Origin: Acidocella sp.
GTDB taxonomy: Bacteria > Pseudomonadota > Alphaproteobacteria > Acetobacterales > Acetobacteraceae
Assembly (NCBI GenBank): GCA_029077825.1
Contig: JAQNCT010000001.1
Coordinates: forward strand, 87,828-151,827
Length of the DNA stretch: 64,000 bases
Direction of reading: 5' to 3'
In this document: in pieces, positions 19,983 through 30,096 of the stretch
Layout of the letters: each line of letters opens with the position of its first letter
Position numbering within the stretch: the first letter of the stretch is position 1
Program-made: the position numbers and the translations under genes
The notes under the pieces: model-generated
What the model was told of the DNA's origin: nothing
The model's database searches: none
What the model saw: only the letters and a program-made list of their open reading frames with translations

Positions 19983-21181
19983 CGATCAATTTCACCAAAC
20001 ACAATATCAATGGACCCGATAATCGCCACCACGTCGGCCAACATATGGCCGCGTGACAATTTATCGAGCACCTGCAAATGCGAAAATCCAGTTGGGCGAA
20101 TTTTGCAGCGGTATGGGCGGTTGGTACCATCTGCCACCAGATAAACCCCAAATTCACCCTTCGGCGCTTCAACCACCGTGTAGGTAGCACCCGCCGGCAC
20201 ATGATGCCCTTCAGTGTAGAGTTTAAAATGATGGATCAGCGCTTCCATCGAATGCTTCATATCAGCGCGCTTTGGTGGCGCAAACTTGGTGTCCTGCACC
20301 TTAACCGGGCCTGGTTTAATTTTTGCCAGCGCCTGGCTGACAATTTTTACACTCTCGCGCATCTCAGCAATGCGCACCAAATAACGGTCGTAACAATCAC
20401 CGTGCAGGCCAACGGGCACGTCAAATTCAACCTCGGCATATTTGTCGTACGGCTGCGCCCGGCGCAAATCCCACGCCACACCGCAAGCCCTCAGGTTTGG
20501 CCCTGAAAACCCCCAGGCCAGCGCATCAGCGGCAGAAATCACGCCAATATCCACCACCCGCTGCTTCCAAATACGGTTGCCTGTCAGCAGAGATTCTAAT
20601 TTATCAACAAACTTCGGAAACTCCGCGCACCAGGCTGCCAGATCAGCTTCCATGCCGGCTGGCATATCCTTTGCCACCCCACCCGGGCGGAAATAATTGG
20701 CATGGAAGCGCGCACCTGAGGCTGCTTCATGAAATTCCAGCAGCTTCTCGCGTTCCTCATAGCCCCACAGGCCCGGTGTTAAAGCGCCGCAATCCAATGC
20801 AAAACTGGCCACGCTGAGCAGATGATTCAAAACCCGTGTTAGCTCAGCAAAAATCATCCGTATCCACTGCGCCCGCTCTGGTGCGGTAATGCCCAACAAT
20901 GTCTCGGTGGCCAAAGCAAAAGCATATTCGCACGCCATTGGCGAGACATAATCCAGCCGGTCAAAATACGGCACGGATTGCATGTAGCTTTTATATTCGA
21001 TGAGTTTCTCGGTGCCGCGGTGTAACAGCCCAATATGTGGGTCCGCGCGGGTAACAACCTCGCCGTCCATCTCCAAAATCAGCCGCAGCACGCCGTGCGC
21101 TGCCGGGTGCTGGGGGCCAAAATTTATGGTGTGGCTGTCAATTTCTATGGTTTTGGTAACCGACGGCATAATCTGGTCCAT
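19979..21181 (-). CDS. nuoD: NADH-quinone oxidoreductase subunit D
   Basis: 49-kDa quinone-site subunit, related to NiFe-hydrogenase large subunits but without nickel ligands. '[16 protein letters not shown]' and '[16 protein letters not shown]' near the N-terminus form the quinone pocket with NuoB. The ATG at 21181 begins 1 nt after the nuoC stop and gives 400 residues; the alternative at 21202 starts within nuoC and adds seven non-family residues. Confidence 0.96.
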   Translation of the reverse strand: MDQIMPSVTKTIEIDSHTINFGPQHPAAHGVLRLILEMDGEVVTRADPHIGLLHRGTEKLIEYKSYMQSVPYFDRLDYVSPMACEYAFALATETLLGITAPERAQWIRMIFAELTRVLNHLLSVASFALDCGALTPGLWGYEEREKLLEFHEAASGARFHANYFRPGGVAKDMPAGMEADLAAWCAEFPKFVDKLESLLTGNRIWKQRVVDIGVISAADALAWGFSGPNLRACGVAWDLRRAQPYDKYAEVEFDVPVGLHGDCYDRYLVRIAEMRESVKIVSQALAKIKPGPVKVQDTKFAPPKRADMKHSMEALIHHFKLYTEGHHVPAGATYTVVEAPKGEFGVYLVADGTNRPYRCKIRPTGFSHLQVLDKLSRGHMLADVVAIIGSIDIVFGEIDR

Positions 21182-21182
21182 C

Positions 21183-21791
21183 TTAACCCCGTGCCTTCTC
21201 ATCGCCTGGCAGCGTGGTCATGGCTTCCCAGGGTGACAAAAAGTCAAAATTACGAAACTCCTGCGTGAGCTTCACCTTTTCATAAACAATGGCTTTACGC
21301 TCATCGTCATAACGCACTTCCAAATAGCCGGTCAGCGGAAAATCCTTGCGCAACGGATGGCCTTCGAACCCGTAATCAGAAACGATGCGGCGATGGTCGG
21401 CCAACCCATCAAAGGGAATGCCGAACAGATCCCAAACTTCACGCTCCCACCAAGTCGCACTCGGCCAAATACCGGTCACAGATGGCATGGCAGCACCATC
21501 AGCCACCGGCACCACCAAACGCAGCCTCGCATTGCGGGTAACAGACAGTAAATTATACACCAACTCAAAGCGCAGGGGCCGCTCAGGCCAATCCACGCCG
21601 CAGATATCCATTACCTGGGCAAAACCAAACCCATCACGCAATTCCTGGCAAAGGCTTAACAGGGCTAGCGGCGTGGTGTGCGCCACCAGCGCCCCAAGCT
21701 CACGCACCACATTCGTGACACCTGCCAGAGCCGCGACTGCTACCAGCGCTTCATCAACCTGCACCGCCGGTTCCACCACATTATCAACCAC
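21183..21791 (-). CDS. nuoC: NADH-quinone oxidoreductase subunit C
   Basis: 30-kDa peripheral subunit that braces NuoD, 202 residues from a GTG at 21791. Family blocks: '[20 protein letters not shown]', '[16 protein letters not shown]' and '[13 protein letters not shown]'. The frame stays open to an ATG at 21953, but that would place ~54 Cys/Trp/Arg-rich residues inside nuoB, so I chose the GTG that overlaps the nuoB stop by 8 nt. Normal NuoC length (about 200) supports this. Confidence 0.93.
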   Translation of the reverse strand: MVDNVVEPAVQVDEALVAVAALAGVTNVVRELGALVAHTTPLALLSLCQELRDGFGFAQVMDICGVDWPERPLRFELVYNLLSVTRNARLRLVVPVADGAAMPSVTGIWPSATWWEREVWDLFGIPFDGLADHRRIVSDYGFEGHPLRKDFPLTGYLEVRYDDERKAIVYEKVKLTQEFRNFDFLSPWEAMTTLPGDEKARG

Positions 21792-22338
21792 GAAGAATCG
21801 TTCCCGTCCGGCGGATTTTTTTCTGTAATTGCATAATCCCGTACACCAGCGCCTCAGCGGTGGGCGGGCAGCCTGGCACATAAATATCCACCGGCACCAC
21901 CCGGTCACAGCCGCGCACCACCGAATATGAGTAATGGTAATAACCGCCACCATTAGCGCAGCTTCCCATTGAAATCACCCAGCGCGGCTCGGGCATCTGG
22001 TCGTATACCTTGCGCAGCGCCGGGGCCATTTTGTTGGTCAGCGTGCCAGCTACAATCATCACATCGCTCTGGCGCGGGCTGGCGCGTGGAATAATGCCAA
22101 ACCGGTCGAGGTCGTAACGCGGCATGTAGGCGTGGATCATTTCAATCGCGCAGCAAGCCAGCCCGAAGGTCATAGGCCACAGGCTGCCAGTGCGCGCCCA
22201 GTTCACCATTTTATCGAGATTCGCCACCACGAAGCCCTTGCCTGCGATCTCACCCGTAATGCCCCTGATTACGGCATCCTGGGCATCACCAGGCGGCAAC
22301 GCATCACGGTTCCAGGCTAAATCTGCGGAATCGCTCAC
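21784..22338 (-). CDS. nuoB: NADH-quinone oxidoreductase subunit B
   Basis: PSST-type subunit that holds the terminal cluster N2 next to quinone. Tandem Cys C62-C63 ('GLACCAIEM'), C127 ('MGSCANGGG') and C157 ('VPGCPP') are the N2 ligands in 184 residues. I start at the GTG at 22338, 5 nt after the nuoA stop with GGAG overlapping the nuoA end; the farther ATG at 22374 lies within nuoA and reads unlike the family. Confidence 0.94.
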   Translation of the reverse strand: MSDSADLAWNRDALPPGDAQDAVIRGITGEIAGKGFVVANLDKMVNWARTGSLWPMTFGLACCAIEMIHAYMPRYDLDRFGIIPRASPRQSDVMIVAGTLTNKMAPALRKVYDQMPEPRWVISMGSCANGGGYYHYSYSVVRGCDRVVPVDIYVPGCPPTAEALVYGIMQLQKKIRRTGTILRG

Positions 22339-22343
22339 CTTCT

Positions 22344-22709
22344 CTACTCCCAATCCAAGGCACCCTTGTTCCACTCATAGATGAAGCCAATGGTCAAAAC
22401 GGCAAGGAAGCCCAGCATCGAAAAAAATCCGAGCAGTCCAATCCGCGACAGGCTGACAGCCCAGGGGAACAAAAACGCCACTTCGATATCAAATATAATG
22501 AAAAGAATGGCCACCAGGTAAAACCGCACGTCAAACTTGCGCCGTGCATCATCAAACGCCTCAAACCCGCATTCATAGGGCGATAATTTGGCGGCGTAAG
22601 GTTTTTGGTGGGCAATGAAAATTGACCCGACGACAAAGGCAACCCCCAGCAGGGCGGCGATCGCCACAAATACCAGGATGGGAAAATATTGCGTGAGAAC
22701 TGGCTGCAA
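22344..22709 (-). CDS. nuoA: NADH-quinone oxidoreductase subunit A
   Basis: First gene of the operon: membrane subunit of 121 residues with three helices. '[20 protein letters not shown]' is the conserved loop that contacts NuoD and NuoH. Start is a TTG at 22709 with a well-placed AGGAG; the in-frame ATG at 22763 would add 18 Arg-rich residues not seen in the family. NuoA-N occur in the standard order with no insertions, all within 14 kb and mostly with 1-15 nt gaps or overlaps. Confidence 0.93.
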   Translation of the reverse strand: MQPVLTQYFPILVFVAIAALLGVAFVVGSIFIAHQKPYAAKLSPYECGFEAFDDARRKFDVRFYLVAILFIIFDIEVAFLFPWAVSLSRIGLLGFFSMLGFLAVLTIGFIYEWNKGALDWE

Positions 22710-22716
22710 CGCGTCT

Positions 22717-22721
22717 CTCCT
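22717..22721 (-). promoter_or_regulatory. Shine-Dalgarno that sets the nuoA TTG start
   Basis: AGGAG on the minus strand, 7 nt upstream of the TTG at 22709. A second AGGAG copy lies just upstream (22723-22727). This supports the TTG over the in-frame ATG at 22763. Confidence 0.6.
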
Positions 22722-22818
22722 GCTCCTGAACCGGGTCAAAACCAAACAAGTCTCGTGTCGCACCGCAACAAGGCCTGGTCAAGGTTAGTTCATCTGCTAA
22801 ATTATCGGTACTGCTGCG

Positions 22819-22895
<77 letters not shown>

Positions 22896-22984
22896 ATTAC
22901 TGCGTGACGGCGGTTTAGTGCCCCCCGGCACACAGGTCAAGCGTGCCGGAGAATGAAAAATTTGGTAGGAAAAATAAAGGGGTA

Positions 22985-23056
22985 TAGGCGATGACGGGTT
23001 TGAACCGCCGACCCTCTCGGTGTAAACGAGACGCTCTACCGCTGAGCTAATCGCCC
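22985..23056 (-). tRNA. tRNA-Val (TAC)
   Basis: Cloverleaf with acceptor GGGCGAT against ATCGCCT (terminal G-U), a short D-arm, anticodon stem TCTCG/CGAGA around loop TTTACAC (anticodon TAC), and T-loop TTCAAAC. The 3' CCA is not encoded (TAC follows the discriminator A), unlike the neighbouring tRNA-Asp. Confidence 0.95.
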
Positions 23057-23119
23057 AAAAACCTTGGAAAATTCAGAGGATTAGCGAACCAACCCCCTGA
23101 TAGCATGAAACACGGCCGA

Positions 23120-23392
23120 TTAGTTAACAGCGTCTTTCAAGGTTTTGCCGGCCTTGAAGCGCACCGCAGTGGAGGCCGGAATGTCAATTTCATCGCCGGT
23201 ACGGGGATTGCGGCCCTTTGAAGCTTCACGGTCCACAGTGGCAAAGGTGCCAAAGCCGACCAGCCGGACTTCAACCTTCTGCTTCAATGAACCCTCGATC
23301 GCGCCAAACACGGCATCCACAACTTCCGCAGCCTTGGCTTTTGAAATTTCGGTTTTCTCTGCCACAGCGGCAATTAAATCCATTTTGTTCAC
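23120..23392 (-). CDS. hupB: DNA-binding protein HU
   Basis: Histone-like nucleoid protein of 90 residues. 'MDLIAAVAEKTEISKAKAAE' is the N-terminal helix pair and 'GRNPRTGDEIDIPAS' the beta-arm tip that bends DNA. I use the GTG at 23392, preceded by GGGAG at 8 nt, which gives the canonical length; the open frame upstream to 23521 reads as Trp/Arg-rich non-HU sequence. Located 139 nt downstream of lon, which often precedes hup. Confidence 0.95.
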   Translation of the reverse strand: MNKMDLIAAVAEKTEISKAKAAEVVDAVFGAIEGSLKQKVEVRLVGFGTFATVDREASKGRNPRTGDEIDIPASTAVRFKAGKTLKDAVN

Positions 23393-23531
23393 AGTAAAGT
23401 CTCCCTGTTTTCGTTCATCAAAATCATTCGCACGTTCGAATAACCAAATTGGTCTCTGCGAACAAGGCCACCAACCGTGCCCAAGCCGCGCAGAGTACCG
23501 AATTTGGCCGCTTTCAGTCAATTATTGCCAA

Positions 23532-25946
23532 TTAGTGTGGCAGTGATGCCGTCCTCGTATCAGCTGACGCTGCCGCAATCTCCTCGGGCTTTTCTTCCCA
23601 AACGATCGCTTCCGGCTGGCGCGATAATGCCAAGGCGATCACCTCATCCACATGCGATACCGGGATGATATGTAAGCCTTTTTTGACATTATCCGGGATC
23701 TCGATGAGGTCTTTTTCGTTATCTTTGGGGATAATGACCGTCGTGATTCCGGCCCGCAAAGCCGCCAGCAGTTTCTCCTTTAAACCGCCAATCGGGAGCA
23801 CCCGGCCGCGCAGGGTAATTTCGCCGGTCATCGCAATATCCCTGCGAATCGGGATGTTCGTGATGACGCTGACGATGGATGTCGCCATCGCAATGCCGGC
23901 TGAAGGCCCATCCTTGGGCGTCGCACCTTCCGGTACGTGCACATGGATATCGCGTTTATCAAAGAAAGGCGGCTTGATGCCGAACTGGGTGGCCCGCGAG
24001 CGGATATAAGAATACGCCGCCGCCACACTCTCCTGCATCACATCGCCGAGCTTGCCAGTTTGCTTGATCGTGCCTTTACCCGGCAGCAACAGGCTCTCAA
24101 TGGTGAGAATCTCGCCGCCTACCTCGGTCCAGGCCAAACCAGTCACAACCCCCACCATGTCCTCAGCCTCGGTCTCGCCGTAGCGGAACCGGGGCACGCC
24201 GGAGAACTTCTCCAGGTTCTTTTTGGTAATGGCGACCTTCTTGACCTTGGAAGTGACAATCTCCTTCACCGCCTTGCGGGCGAGGTTGGCAATTTCACGC
24301 TCGAGGTTCCGCACGCCTGCTTCCCGCGTATAGGTGCGGATCAATTCATGCAAAGCTTCATCGCTGATCGACCATTCTTCTGGCTTCAGCCCATGGGATT
24401 CGCCTTGCTTGTTCACCAAATGGCGCTTGGCGATTTGAACCTTCTCATCCTCGGTGTAACCAGGAATACGAATGATCTCCATGCGGTCCAGCAAAGGCTG
24501 CGGCATCTTCAATGTGTTTGCAGTGGTCACAAACATCACATCCGAGAGGTCATAATCAACTTCCAGATAATGATCCGCAAAGGTCGCGTTCTGCTCAGGG
24601 TCCAGCACTTCAAGCAACGCCGAGGACGGATCGCCCCGCCAATCATTGCCGAGTTTGTCAATTTCATCGAGCAAAAACAGTGGATTAGACGTTTTTGCCT
24701 TCTTCATGCCCTGGATCATCTTGCCCGGCATTGAGCCGATATAGGTGCGCCGGTGACCACGAATTTCAGCCTCATCGCGCACGCCGCCCAGCGACATCCG
24801 CGCGAAATTGCGGCCAGTGGCTTTGGCAATGGATTTGCCCAGCGAGGTTTTACCAACACCCGGCGGTCCCACCAAACACAAAATCGCCCCCCGCAGTTTC
24901 GGGCTGCGCGACTGCACAGCCAGATACTCGATAATCCGCTCCTTGACCTTCTCCAGACCATAATGGTCCTCGTTCAGAATCCGCTCAGCTTCCAGCACAT
25001 CGTTCTTGATCTTGCTGCGCTTCTTCCAGGGGATGCCCAGAATCCAGTCAAGATAATTGCGGACCACCGTCGCTTCCGCACTCATCGGGCTCATGCTGCG
25101 CAGCTTCTTCAACTCTGAGAGCGCCTTCTCGCGGGCTTCCTTGGAGAGCTTGGTCGCCTTGATCTTGGCCTCCAGCTCGGCGGTCTCATCCTTACCGTCC
25201 TCGCCCTCGCCCAGCTCCTTCTGAATGGCCTTGAGCTGCTCATTCAGATAATATTCGCGCTGGGTCTTCTCCATCTGCCGCTTCACCCGGTTGCGAATTT
25301 TCTTCTCAACCTGCAGCACACCAATTTCGGATTCCATATGGCTGAACACCCGCTCCAGCCGCTCGGCTGTGGTGTCGATCTCCAGCAGTTCCTGCTTATC
25401 CGAAATCTTTAATCCCAGATGACTGGCTACGGTGTCGGCCAGCTTGGAAGGATCATCGATCTGGTTGACCGAGACCAGCACTTCCGGCGCGATCTTCTTG
25501 TTCAGCTTGATATATTGCTCAAACTGCGAAACCACGGTGCGCGCCAACGCCTCGATTTCCTTACTATCATCATGCTTCTCTTCAAGATTCTCATAAAAAA
25601 CCTCAAAATAGGCTTCGGTTTCCTTGAAATCAGTAATCCTGGCGCGGCGCACGCCTTCCACCAGCACCTTCACCGTGCCGTCCGGCAGCTTCAGGAGCTG
25701 TAAAATGGTCGAAACCGTGCCGACCTTGTAAATATCATCCGCCGATGGGTCGTCCTGGGCGGCATTCTTCTGCGCGACGAGCAGGATTTGCTTATCCTCC
25801 TTCATCACGGTTTCCAGCGCGCGCACTGACTTATCACGGCCAACAAACAGCGGCACGATCATGTGCGGAAACACGACAATGTCGCGTAGGGGCAAAACCG
25901 CCAGAGTCTCAACTAGCTCAGGCGTTGGGCGTTCAGCTTCAGGCAT
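23532..25946 (-). CDS. lon: ATP-dependent protease Lon
   Basis: AAA+ serine protease that degrades misfolded and regulatory proteins in the cytoplasm, 804 residues. N-terminal LON substrate domain (about 10-210), coiled-coil (about 210-300), Walker A 'GPPGVGKT' 360-367, Walker B 'LFLLDEID' 423-430, and the catalytic Ser-Lys dyad at Ser682 ('[10 protein letters not shown]') and Lys723 ('GGLKEK'). Length matches LonA. It follows clpX in the same direction, with about 300 nt between that holds a strong palindrome and a possible heat-shock promoter. Confidence 0.98.
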   Translation of the reverse strand: MPEAERPTPELVETLAVLPLRDIVVFPHMIVPLFVGRDKSVRALETVMKEDKQILLVAQKNAAQDDPSADDIYKVGTVSTILQLLKLPDGTVKVLVEGVRRARITDFKETEAYFEVFYENLEEKHDDSKEIEALARTVVSQFEQYIKLNKKIAPEVLVSVNQIDDPSKLADTVASHLGLKISDKQELLEIDTTAERLERVFSHMESEIGVLQVEKKIRNRVKRQMEKTQREYYLNEQLKAIQKELGEGEDGKDETAELEAKIKATKLSKEAREKALSELKKLRSMSPMSAEATVVRNYLDWILGIPWKKRSKIKNDVLEAERILNEDHYGLEKVKERIIEYLAVQSRSPKLRGAILCLVGPPGVGKTSLGKSIAKATGRNFARMSLGGVRDEAEIRGHRRTYIGSMPGKMIQGMKKAKTSNPLFLLDEIDKLGNDWRGDPSSALLEVLDPEQNATFADHYLEVDYDLSDVMFVTTANTLKMPQPLLDRMEIIRIPGYTEDEKVQIAKRHLVNKQGESHGLKPEEWSISDEALHELIRTYTREAGVRNLEREIANLARKAVKEIVTSKVKKVAITKKNLEKFSGVPRFRYGETEAEDMVGVVTGLAWTEVGGEILTIESLLLPGKGTIKQTGKLGDVMQESVAAAYSYIRSRATQFGIKPPFFDKRDIHVHVPEGATPKDGPSAGIAMATSIVSVITNIPIRRDIAMTGEITLRGRVLPIGGLKEKLLAALRAGITTVIIPKDNEKDLIEIPDNVKKGLHIIPVSHVDEVIALALSRQPEAIVWEEKPEEIAAASADTRTASLPH

Positions 25947-26243
25947 GATAAATTCCTATCACTCACAAAGACCGCCCTGAAAGGCTCGGTCCAAGGTGCC
26001 GGGTAATCCGGCCACATGCAATATATCGGCAAGCTTGGCGTAACGCGCAAGTACGTTCGACAAAACAGCACAAAAAACCAAAAAACCGGTCATTTTTTGC
26101 AAAAAATGACCAAAAAACCCTTAATGTACGCTGCTTCAGCGAAACAAACCACCACTAGGTAAATTAGTTATGGCGAGTCAGTTGGCGTGGATTTCAAGCA
26201 CCGGAGACGCAAAAAAACACATCAATGAACCGCCAGAACAGGT
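25947..26243. other. lon-clpX intergenic region
   Basis: No gene seen in 297 nt. It holds the AT-rich palindrome described separately. Minus-strand sequence CTTGCG (26046-26051) followed after about 17 nt by CGATATAT (26021-26028) loosely resembles an RpoH (heat-shock) promoter for lon, which would fit lon regulation, but the match is imperfect and unproven. Confidence 0.4.
26088..26111 (-). terminator. Perfect AT-rich palindrome after clpX, possible terminator
   Basis: 24 bp that are completely self-complementary: GGTCATTTTTTG followed by its exact reverse complement. On the minus strand (downstream of clpX) it is followed by GGTTTTTTGG-type T-runs, so the RNA would form a hairpin followed by U-rich sequence. 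The A/T core makes a weak stem, and a perfect palindrome can also be a protein-binding site; both are possible. Confidence 0.45.
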
Positions 26244-27503
26244 TTACGAAGCAGTGTCGATGCGTTCTTGGGTGTAGAGGAACAACGGCTCGGCCCTTCC
26301 TTCGGCCACCTCACCGCTGATCACCACCTCAGAGACCGAATCCAGCCCCGGCAGGTCAAACATAGTGGTTAGCAGAATGGATTCCATGATGGAACGCAAA
26401 CCACGTGCGCCAGTTTTACGCTTGATGGCACGCGCCGCCACCACTTTCAGCGCATCCTCGGTGAAGGTGAGCTTCACCCCTTCCATTTCGAACAACCGGC
26501 CATATTGCTTGACCAACGCGTTCTTGGGCTTGGTGAGAATCTCGATCAGCACGGATTCGTCAAGGTCATCGAGCGTTGCCACCACCGGCAGACGGCCAAT
26601 GAATTCCGGGATCAAGCCAAATTTCAGCAAATCCTCCGGCTCAATTTCACGCAAAATCAAACCGGTACGGCGCTCATCCTCGCTGCGCACATCGGCACCA
26701 AAACCGATTCCGGTGCCTTTTTTACCGCGCATGGAGATAATTTTCTCCAAGCCGGCGAAGGCGCCACCGCAGATGAACAGAATGTTGGTGGTATCAACCT
26801 GCAGAAATTCCTGCTGCGGATGCTTGCGCCCACCTTGCGGCGGCACCGAGGCTACAGTGCCTTCCATAATCTTCAACAACGCCTGCTGCACACCCTCACC
26901 GCTTACGTCACGGGTGATCGAGGGGTTATCAGATTTGCGGGAAATTTTATCGACCTCGTCGATATACACAATGCCGCGCTGCGCGCGTTCCACATTATAA
27001 TCAGCAGCCTGTAATAGTTTGAGGATGATATTCTCAACATCCTCACCTACATAACCAGCTTCGGTTAGGGTGGTGGCGTCCGCCATGGTAAACGGCACAT
27101 CTAGAATCCGCGCCAGCGTTTGCGCCAGCAAGGTTTTACCCGAACCAGTTGGCCCCACCAGCATGATGTTGGATTTGGCAATCTCGATATCGTTATTTTT
27201 GGTGGCGTGAGCCAGGCGCTTATAATGGTTATGAACCGCAACTGAAAGCACCTTCTTGGCGTGGCCCTGGCCGATCACATAATCATCAAGAACTTTACAA
27301 ATTTCCCGCGGAGTCGGCACGCCGTCACGCGACTTCACCATATGGGTCTTGTGCTCTTCACGGATGATATCCATGCACAGCTCAACACACTCGTCGCAAA
27401 TAAACACCGTGGGCCCAGCGATAAGCTTACGGACCTCGTGCTGAGACTTGCCACAGAACGAGCAGTACAGGGTGTTTTTCGAATCACTCGACTTGCTGCT
27501 CAT
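26244..27503 (-). CDS. clpX: ATP-dependent Clp protease ATP-binding subunit ClpX
   Basis: AAA+ unfoldase that feeds proteins to ClpP, 419 residues. N-terminal zinc-binding domain with C14, C17, C36, C39; Walker A 'GPTGSGKT' about 117-124; pore loop 'GYVG' about 150-153; Walker B 'IVYIDEVDK' about 178-186; sensor and C-terminal small domain to the end. The ATG at 27503 has GGAG five bases upstream; a GTG two codons earlier is less well placed. Downstream of clpP in the usual tig-clpP-clpX-lon order. Confidence 0.97.
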   Translation of the reverse strand: MSSKSSDSKNTLYCSFCGKSQHEVRKLIAGPTVFICDECVELCMDIIREEHKTHMVKSRDGVPTPREICKVLDDYVIGQGHAKKVLSVAVHNHYKRLAHATKNNDIEIAKSNIMLVGPTGSGKTLLAQTLARILDVPFTMADATTLTEAGYVGEDVENIILKLLQAADYNVERAQRGIVYIDEVDKISRKSDNPSITRDVSGEGVQQALLKIMEGTVASVPPQGGRKHPQQEFLQVDTTNILFICGGAFAGLEKIISMRGKKGTGIGFGADVRSEDERRTGLILREIEPEDLLKFGLIPEFIGRLPVVATLDDLDESVLIEILTKPKNALVKQYGRLFEMEGVKLTFTEDALKVVAARAIKRKTGARGLRSIMESILLTTMFDLPGLDSVSEVVISGEVAEGRAEPLFLYTQERIDTAS

Positions 27504-27688
27504 AACCACTCCAAGAGCGCGAAAATTTCAAATTAAAGACTAGTCCCCGATGCAACGGGGCACAATAGTCCGGCACAGCGCGCTAAAAATGCCAAAGAAA
27601 ACAATTCTCTACGGAAAGACTTCCGGTCTGCTATGCCGCTCTCGCACCGATTTCCGGTCAAAACCAGCCCATGAGAATCGCAAGCTCA

Positions 27689-27716
27689 TGCGCCGACGGC
27701 CACCGCCACCGGCGCA
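27689..27716 (-). terminator. GC-rich hairpin after clpP
   Basis: Inverted repeat TGCGCCG/CGGCGCA with a 14-nt loop, immediately downstream of the clpP stop on the minus strand. A second stem CATGAG/CTCATG follows it. No T-run follows, so if it acts at all it would be as an attenuator or RNA-stability element rather than a classical terminator. The remaining clpX-clpP gap (27504-27723) shows no gene. Confidence 0.3.
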
Positions 27717-27723
27717 TATATGG

Positions 27724-28389
27724 TCAGTCCTTCGGCTCGGATTTCACCGGCTCGGCCTTGCCGTCGCCCGGCACCGGCTGGCTCTTCACCACCTCATCAA
27801 CAATGCCGAAATCCTTGGCTTCCTGGGCAGACATATAGGTGTCGCGTTCCAACTTGGCCTCAATGGCTTCGAGCGGCTGGCCGGTATGGTCCACGTAAAT
27901 CTGGTTCAACCGCTTGCGCAGGTTGAGAATTTCCCGTGCCTGAATCTCGATGTCGGTGGCCTGACCCTGGGCACCGCCGGAAGGCTGGTGCACCATCACG
28001 CGGGCATTCGGCAGAGCGAAACGCTTGCCCTTCTCGCCGGCGCACAGCAGCAAGCTGCCCATTGAAGCCGCCTGGCCGATACATACCGTGCTCACTGGCG
28101 AGCGGATATATTGCATAGTGTCATAAATCGCGAGACCAGATGAGACCACGCCGCCTGGGCTATTGATATAAAACGAAATATCCTTGTTGGGATTCTCGCT
28201 CTCCAGGAACAAAAGCTGGGCGCAGATCAAAGCGCTCACCTGGTCGTAAACCTGCCCGGTGAGAAAGATAATCCGCTCCTTCAACAGGCGCGAGTAAATA
28301 TCATAGGAGCGTTCACCACGCGCCGTCTGCTCAACCACCATCGGCACGAGATTGTTATTGTAAATCTCGACTGGATCCCGATCCCACAT
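27724..28389 (-). CDS. clpP: ATP-dependent Clp protease proteolytic subunit
   Basis: Tetradecameric serine protease. Counted from the upstream ATG at 28410 the triad is Ser116 ('GQAASMG'), His141 ('MVHQPSGG') and Asp190 ('ERDTYMS'); each is offset by 19 from E. coli ClpP. I chose the second ATG at 28389 because AAGGA lies about 9 nt upstream, giving 221 residues that begin [10 protein letters not shown]; the ATG at 28410 remains possible and would add seven residues. The C-terminus carries a Lys/Pro/Glu tail of about 15 residues beyond the fold. Partner ClpX is next. Confidence 0.95.
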   Translation of the reverse strand: MWDRDPVEIYNNNLVPMVVEQTARGERSYDIYSRLLKERIIFLTGQVYDQVSALICAQLLFLESENPNKDISFYINSPGGVVSSGLAIYDTMQYIRSPVSTVCIGQAASMGSLLLCAGEKGKRFALPNARVMVHQPSGGAQGQATDIEIQAREILNLRKRLNQIYVDHTGQPLEAIEAKLERDTYMSAQEAKDFGIVDEVVKSQPVPGDGKAEPVKSEPKD

Positions 28390-28518
28390 ATGCTCAAATC
28401 CTTGTTTCATATAACCGGCAACCCCGGCACCGCATCACGCCTCACAGAGGCCGCGACGCGGGCGGGACAAACCGTCATTAGCTTAAGGTAGTCAATCGCA
28501 GGCCCGCGTCTAGGGGTC

Positions 28519-29841
28519 TTATACTTCCGGGTCGGCGGCAAGTTCCTCAGGGGTCACCGAGACCTCTTCGAGGGTCAGACTGCCGAGCAGATAATCCACC
28601 ACCTTGTCCTCAAAAATCGGGCCACGGAAGCGTTCCATCTCACGCGGGTTCTTTTTGAAGAATTCCACAACCTGCATCGCCTGGTCACGATATTTCATCG
28701 CTTCGGCGAACATGGCGCGCTGCAAATCCTGGTCATTCACGGTAATTTCGTTCGCGCGGCCAATTTCCGCCACCAGCAGGCCCAAACGCACGCGGCGGTC
28801 CGCAATAGCGCGGTATTCCGCCCGCAGCGTTTCATCATCCTTTTCGGCATCCTCGGGGTCAGCCCGGCCAGCGGCCTTCTCGGCCTCAACCTGGCGCCAA
28901 ATTTCGCTGAACTCGGCCTCAACCAGACCTTGTGGCGCCTCGAAATGGGCGCGCTCCGAGAGGGCATCCAGCAGGGTGCGCTTCAATTTCAGACGCGTCA
29001 TCTGCTGATATTCCCGGTCAATTTGCTCGGAAATGGTCTTTTGCAGCGCCTCAAGGGACTCAACGCCCAAACTCTTGGCAAATTCGTCATCAACCACGGC
29101 AATCTTTGGCACTGCCAGCGATTTGGCGGTGATTTCAAACTGCGCGGCCTTACCGGCCAGGTCCTTGGCGCCGTAATCGGCGGGGAAATCAACGGTAATG
29201 GTGCGGGTTTCGCCCGGTGCCATGCCCTCCATCTGCTCGGAGAAGCCTGGGATGAAGCCTTCGCCAGCAATGGTAATGGCAACATCCTCGGCGGAGCCGC
29301 CGGGGAATGCCACGTCATCAATGCGGCCAATAAAATCAACGGTTAATTGCTCGCCTTTGGCAGCCGGGCGGGGTTCTTCCACCGGCTCAAACATTTTGCG
29401 GCTATCAGCCAGCTTGGCCAACGCATCGGCCACGGCGGTATCAGTCACCGTCGCCACCGGCTTTTGCAGGACGATATCGCCCAGGCCCGGCATCGTGATA
29501 TCAGGCAGAATTTCCATTTCCATGGTGAATTCCAGGTCGGAATTCTCGCCATGTTTGGTCACTTCCAGCTTCGGCTGCATCGCCGGGCGCAGGTTGCGCT
29601 CCGAGATCAGCTGGTCGGAGGCCGCATTGATCGCACCTTCCGCAATTTCGGCGGCGACCGCACTGCCATAGCGCTTGCGCACCAATGACATCGGCACCTT
29701 GCCAGGGCGAAAGCCCGGCACCTGCATGGTGCGGCCCAACTCAGCCAGGCGTTTCTCACGCTTTACCGCGAGTTCGGGTTCGGGAACCACGACCGTGAAG
29801 CCACGCTTCAAGCCGTCGGAGAGCGTTTCGGTAACCTGCAT
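28519..29841 (-). CDS. tig: Trigger factor
   Basis: Ribosome-bound chaperone and peptidyl-prolyl isomerase, 440 residues. N-terminal ribosome-binding domain with the signature 'GFRPGKVP', central FKBP-type domain with 'DFIGRIDDVAFPGG', and a helical C-terminal domain ('SLTLEEVSVTPEEL'). The ATG at 29841 (MQVTETL) gives the family N-terminus; the frame is open to 29913 but that would run into tRNA-Leu. AAGGA lies 11 nt upstream. Heads the clpP-clpX-lon set. Confidence 0.96.
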   Translation of the reverse strand: MQVTETLSDGLKRGFTVVVPEPELAVKREKRLAELGRTMQVPGFRPGKVPMSLVRKRYGSAVAAEIAEGAINAASDQLISERNLRPAMQPKLEVTKHGENSDLEFTMEMEILPDITMPGLGDIVLQKPVATVTDTAVADALAKLADSRKMFEPVEEPRPAAKGEQLTVDFIGRIDDVAFPGGSAEDVAITIAGEGFIPGFSEQMEGMAPGETRTITVDFPADYGAKDLAGKAAQFEITAKSLAVPKIAVVDDEFAKSLGVESLEALQKTISEQIDREYQQMTRLKLKRTLLDALSERAHFEAPQGLVEAEFSEIWRQVEAEKAAGRADPEDAEKDDETLRAEYRAIADRRVRLGLLVAEIGRANEITVNDQDLQRAMFAEAMKYRDQAMQVVEFFKKNPREMERFRGPIFEDKVVDYLLGSLTLEEVSVTPEELAADPEV

Positions 29842-29883
29842 CGACGAGACCATCCTTACACAACAAACCAATACCAAACGCTT

Positions 29884-29968
<85 letters not shown>

Positions 29969-30096
29969 CGCGTTCAACAAGCCGCGCCGTCTAGCGCGAG
30001 TTCGGTCACTTCACAAGCAGCGGCTCTCGTATAAGCGGCTTTTGCCTGCTATTTCGGCCCGGCAACCATCTCATGCCGACGGGGTATCATAAGCCG

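Noticed and set aside
21791..21953. Longer nuoC starting at an ATG inside nuoB
   Set aside because: The added residues are Cys/Trp/Arg-rich, overlap nuoB fully and do not match NuoC; the GTG at 21791 gives the family length.
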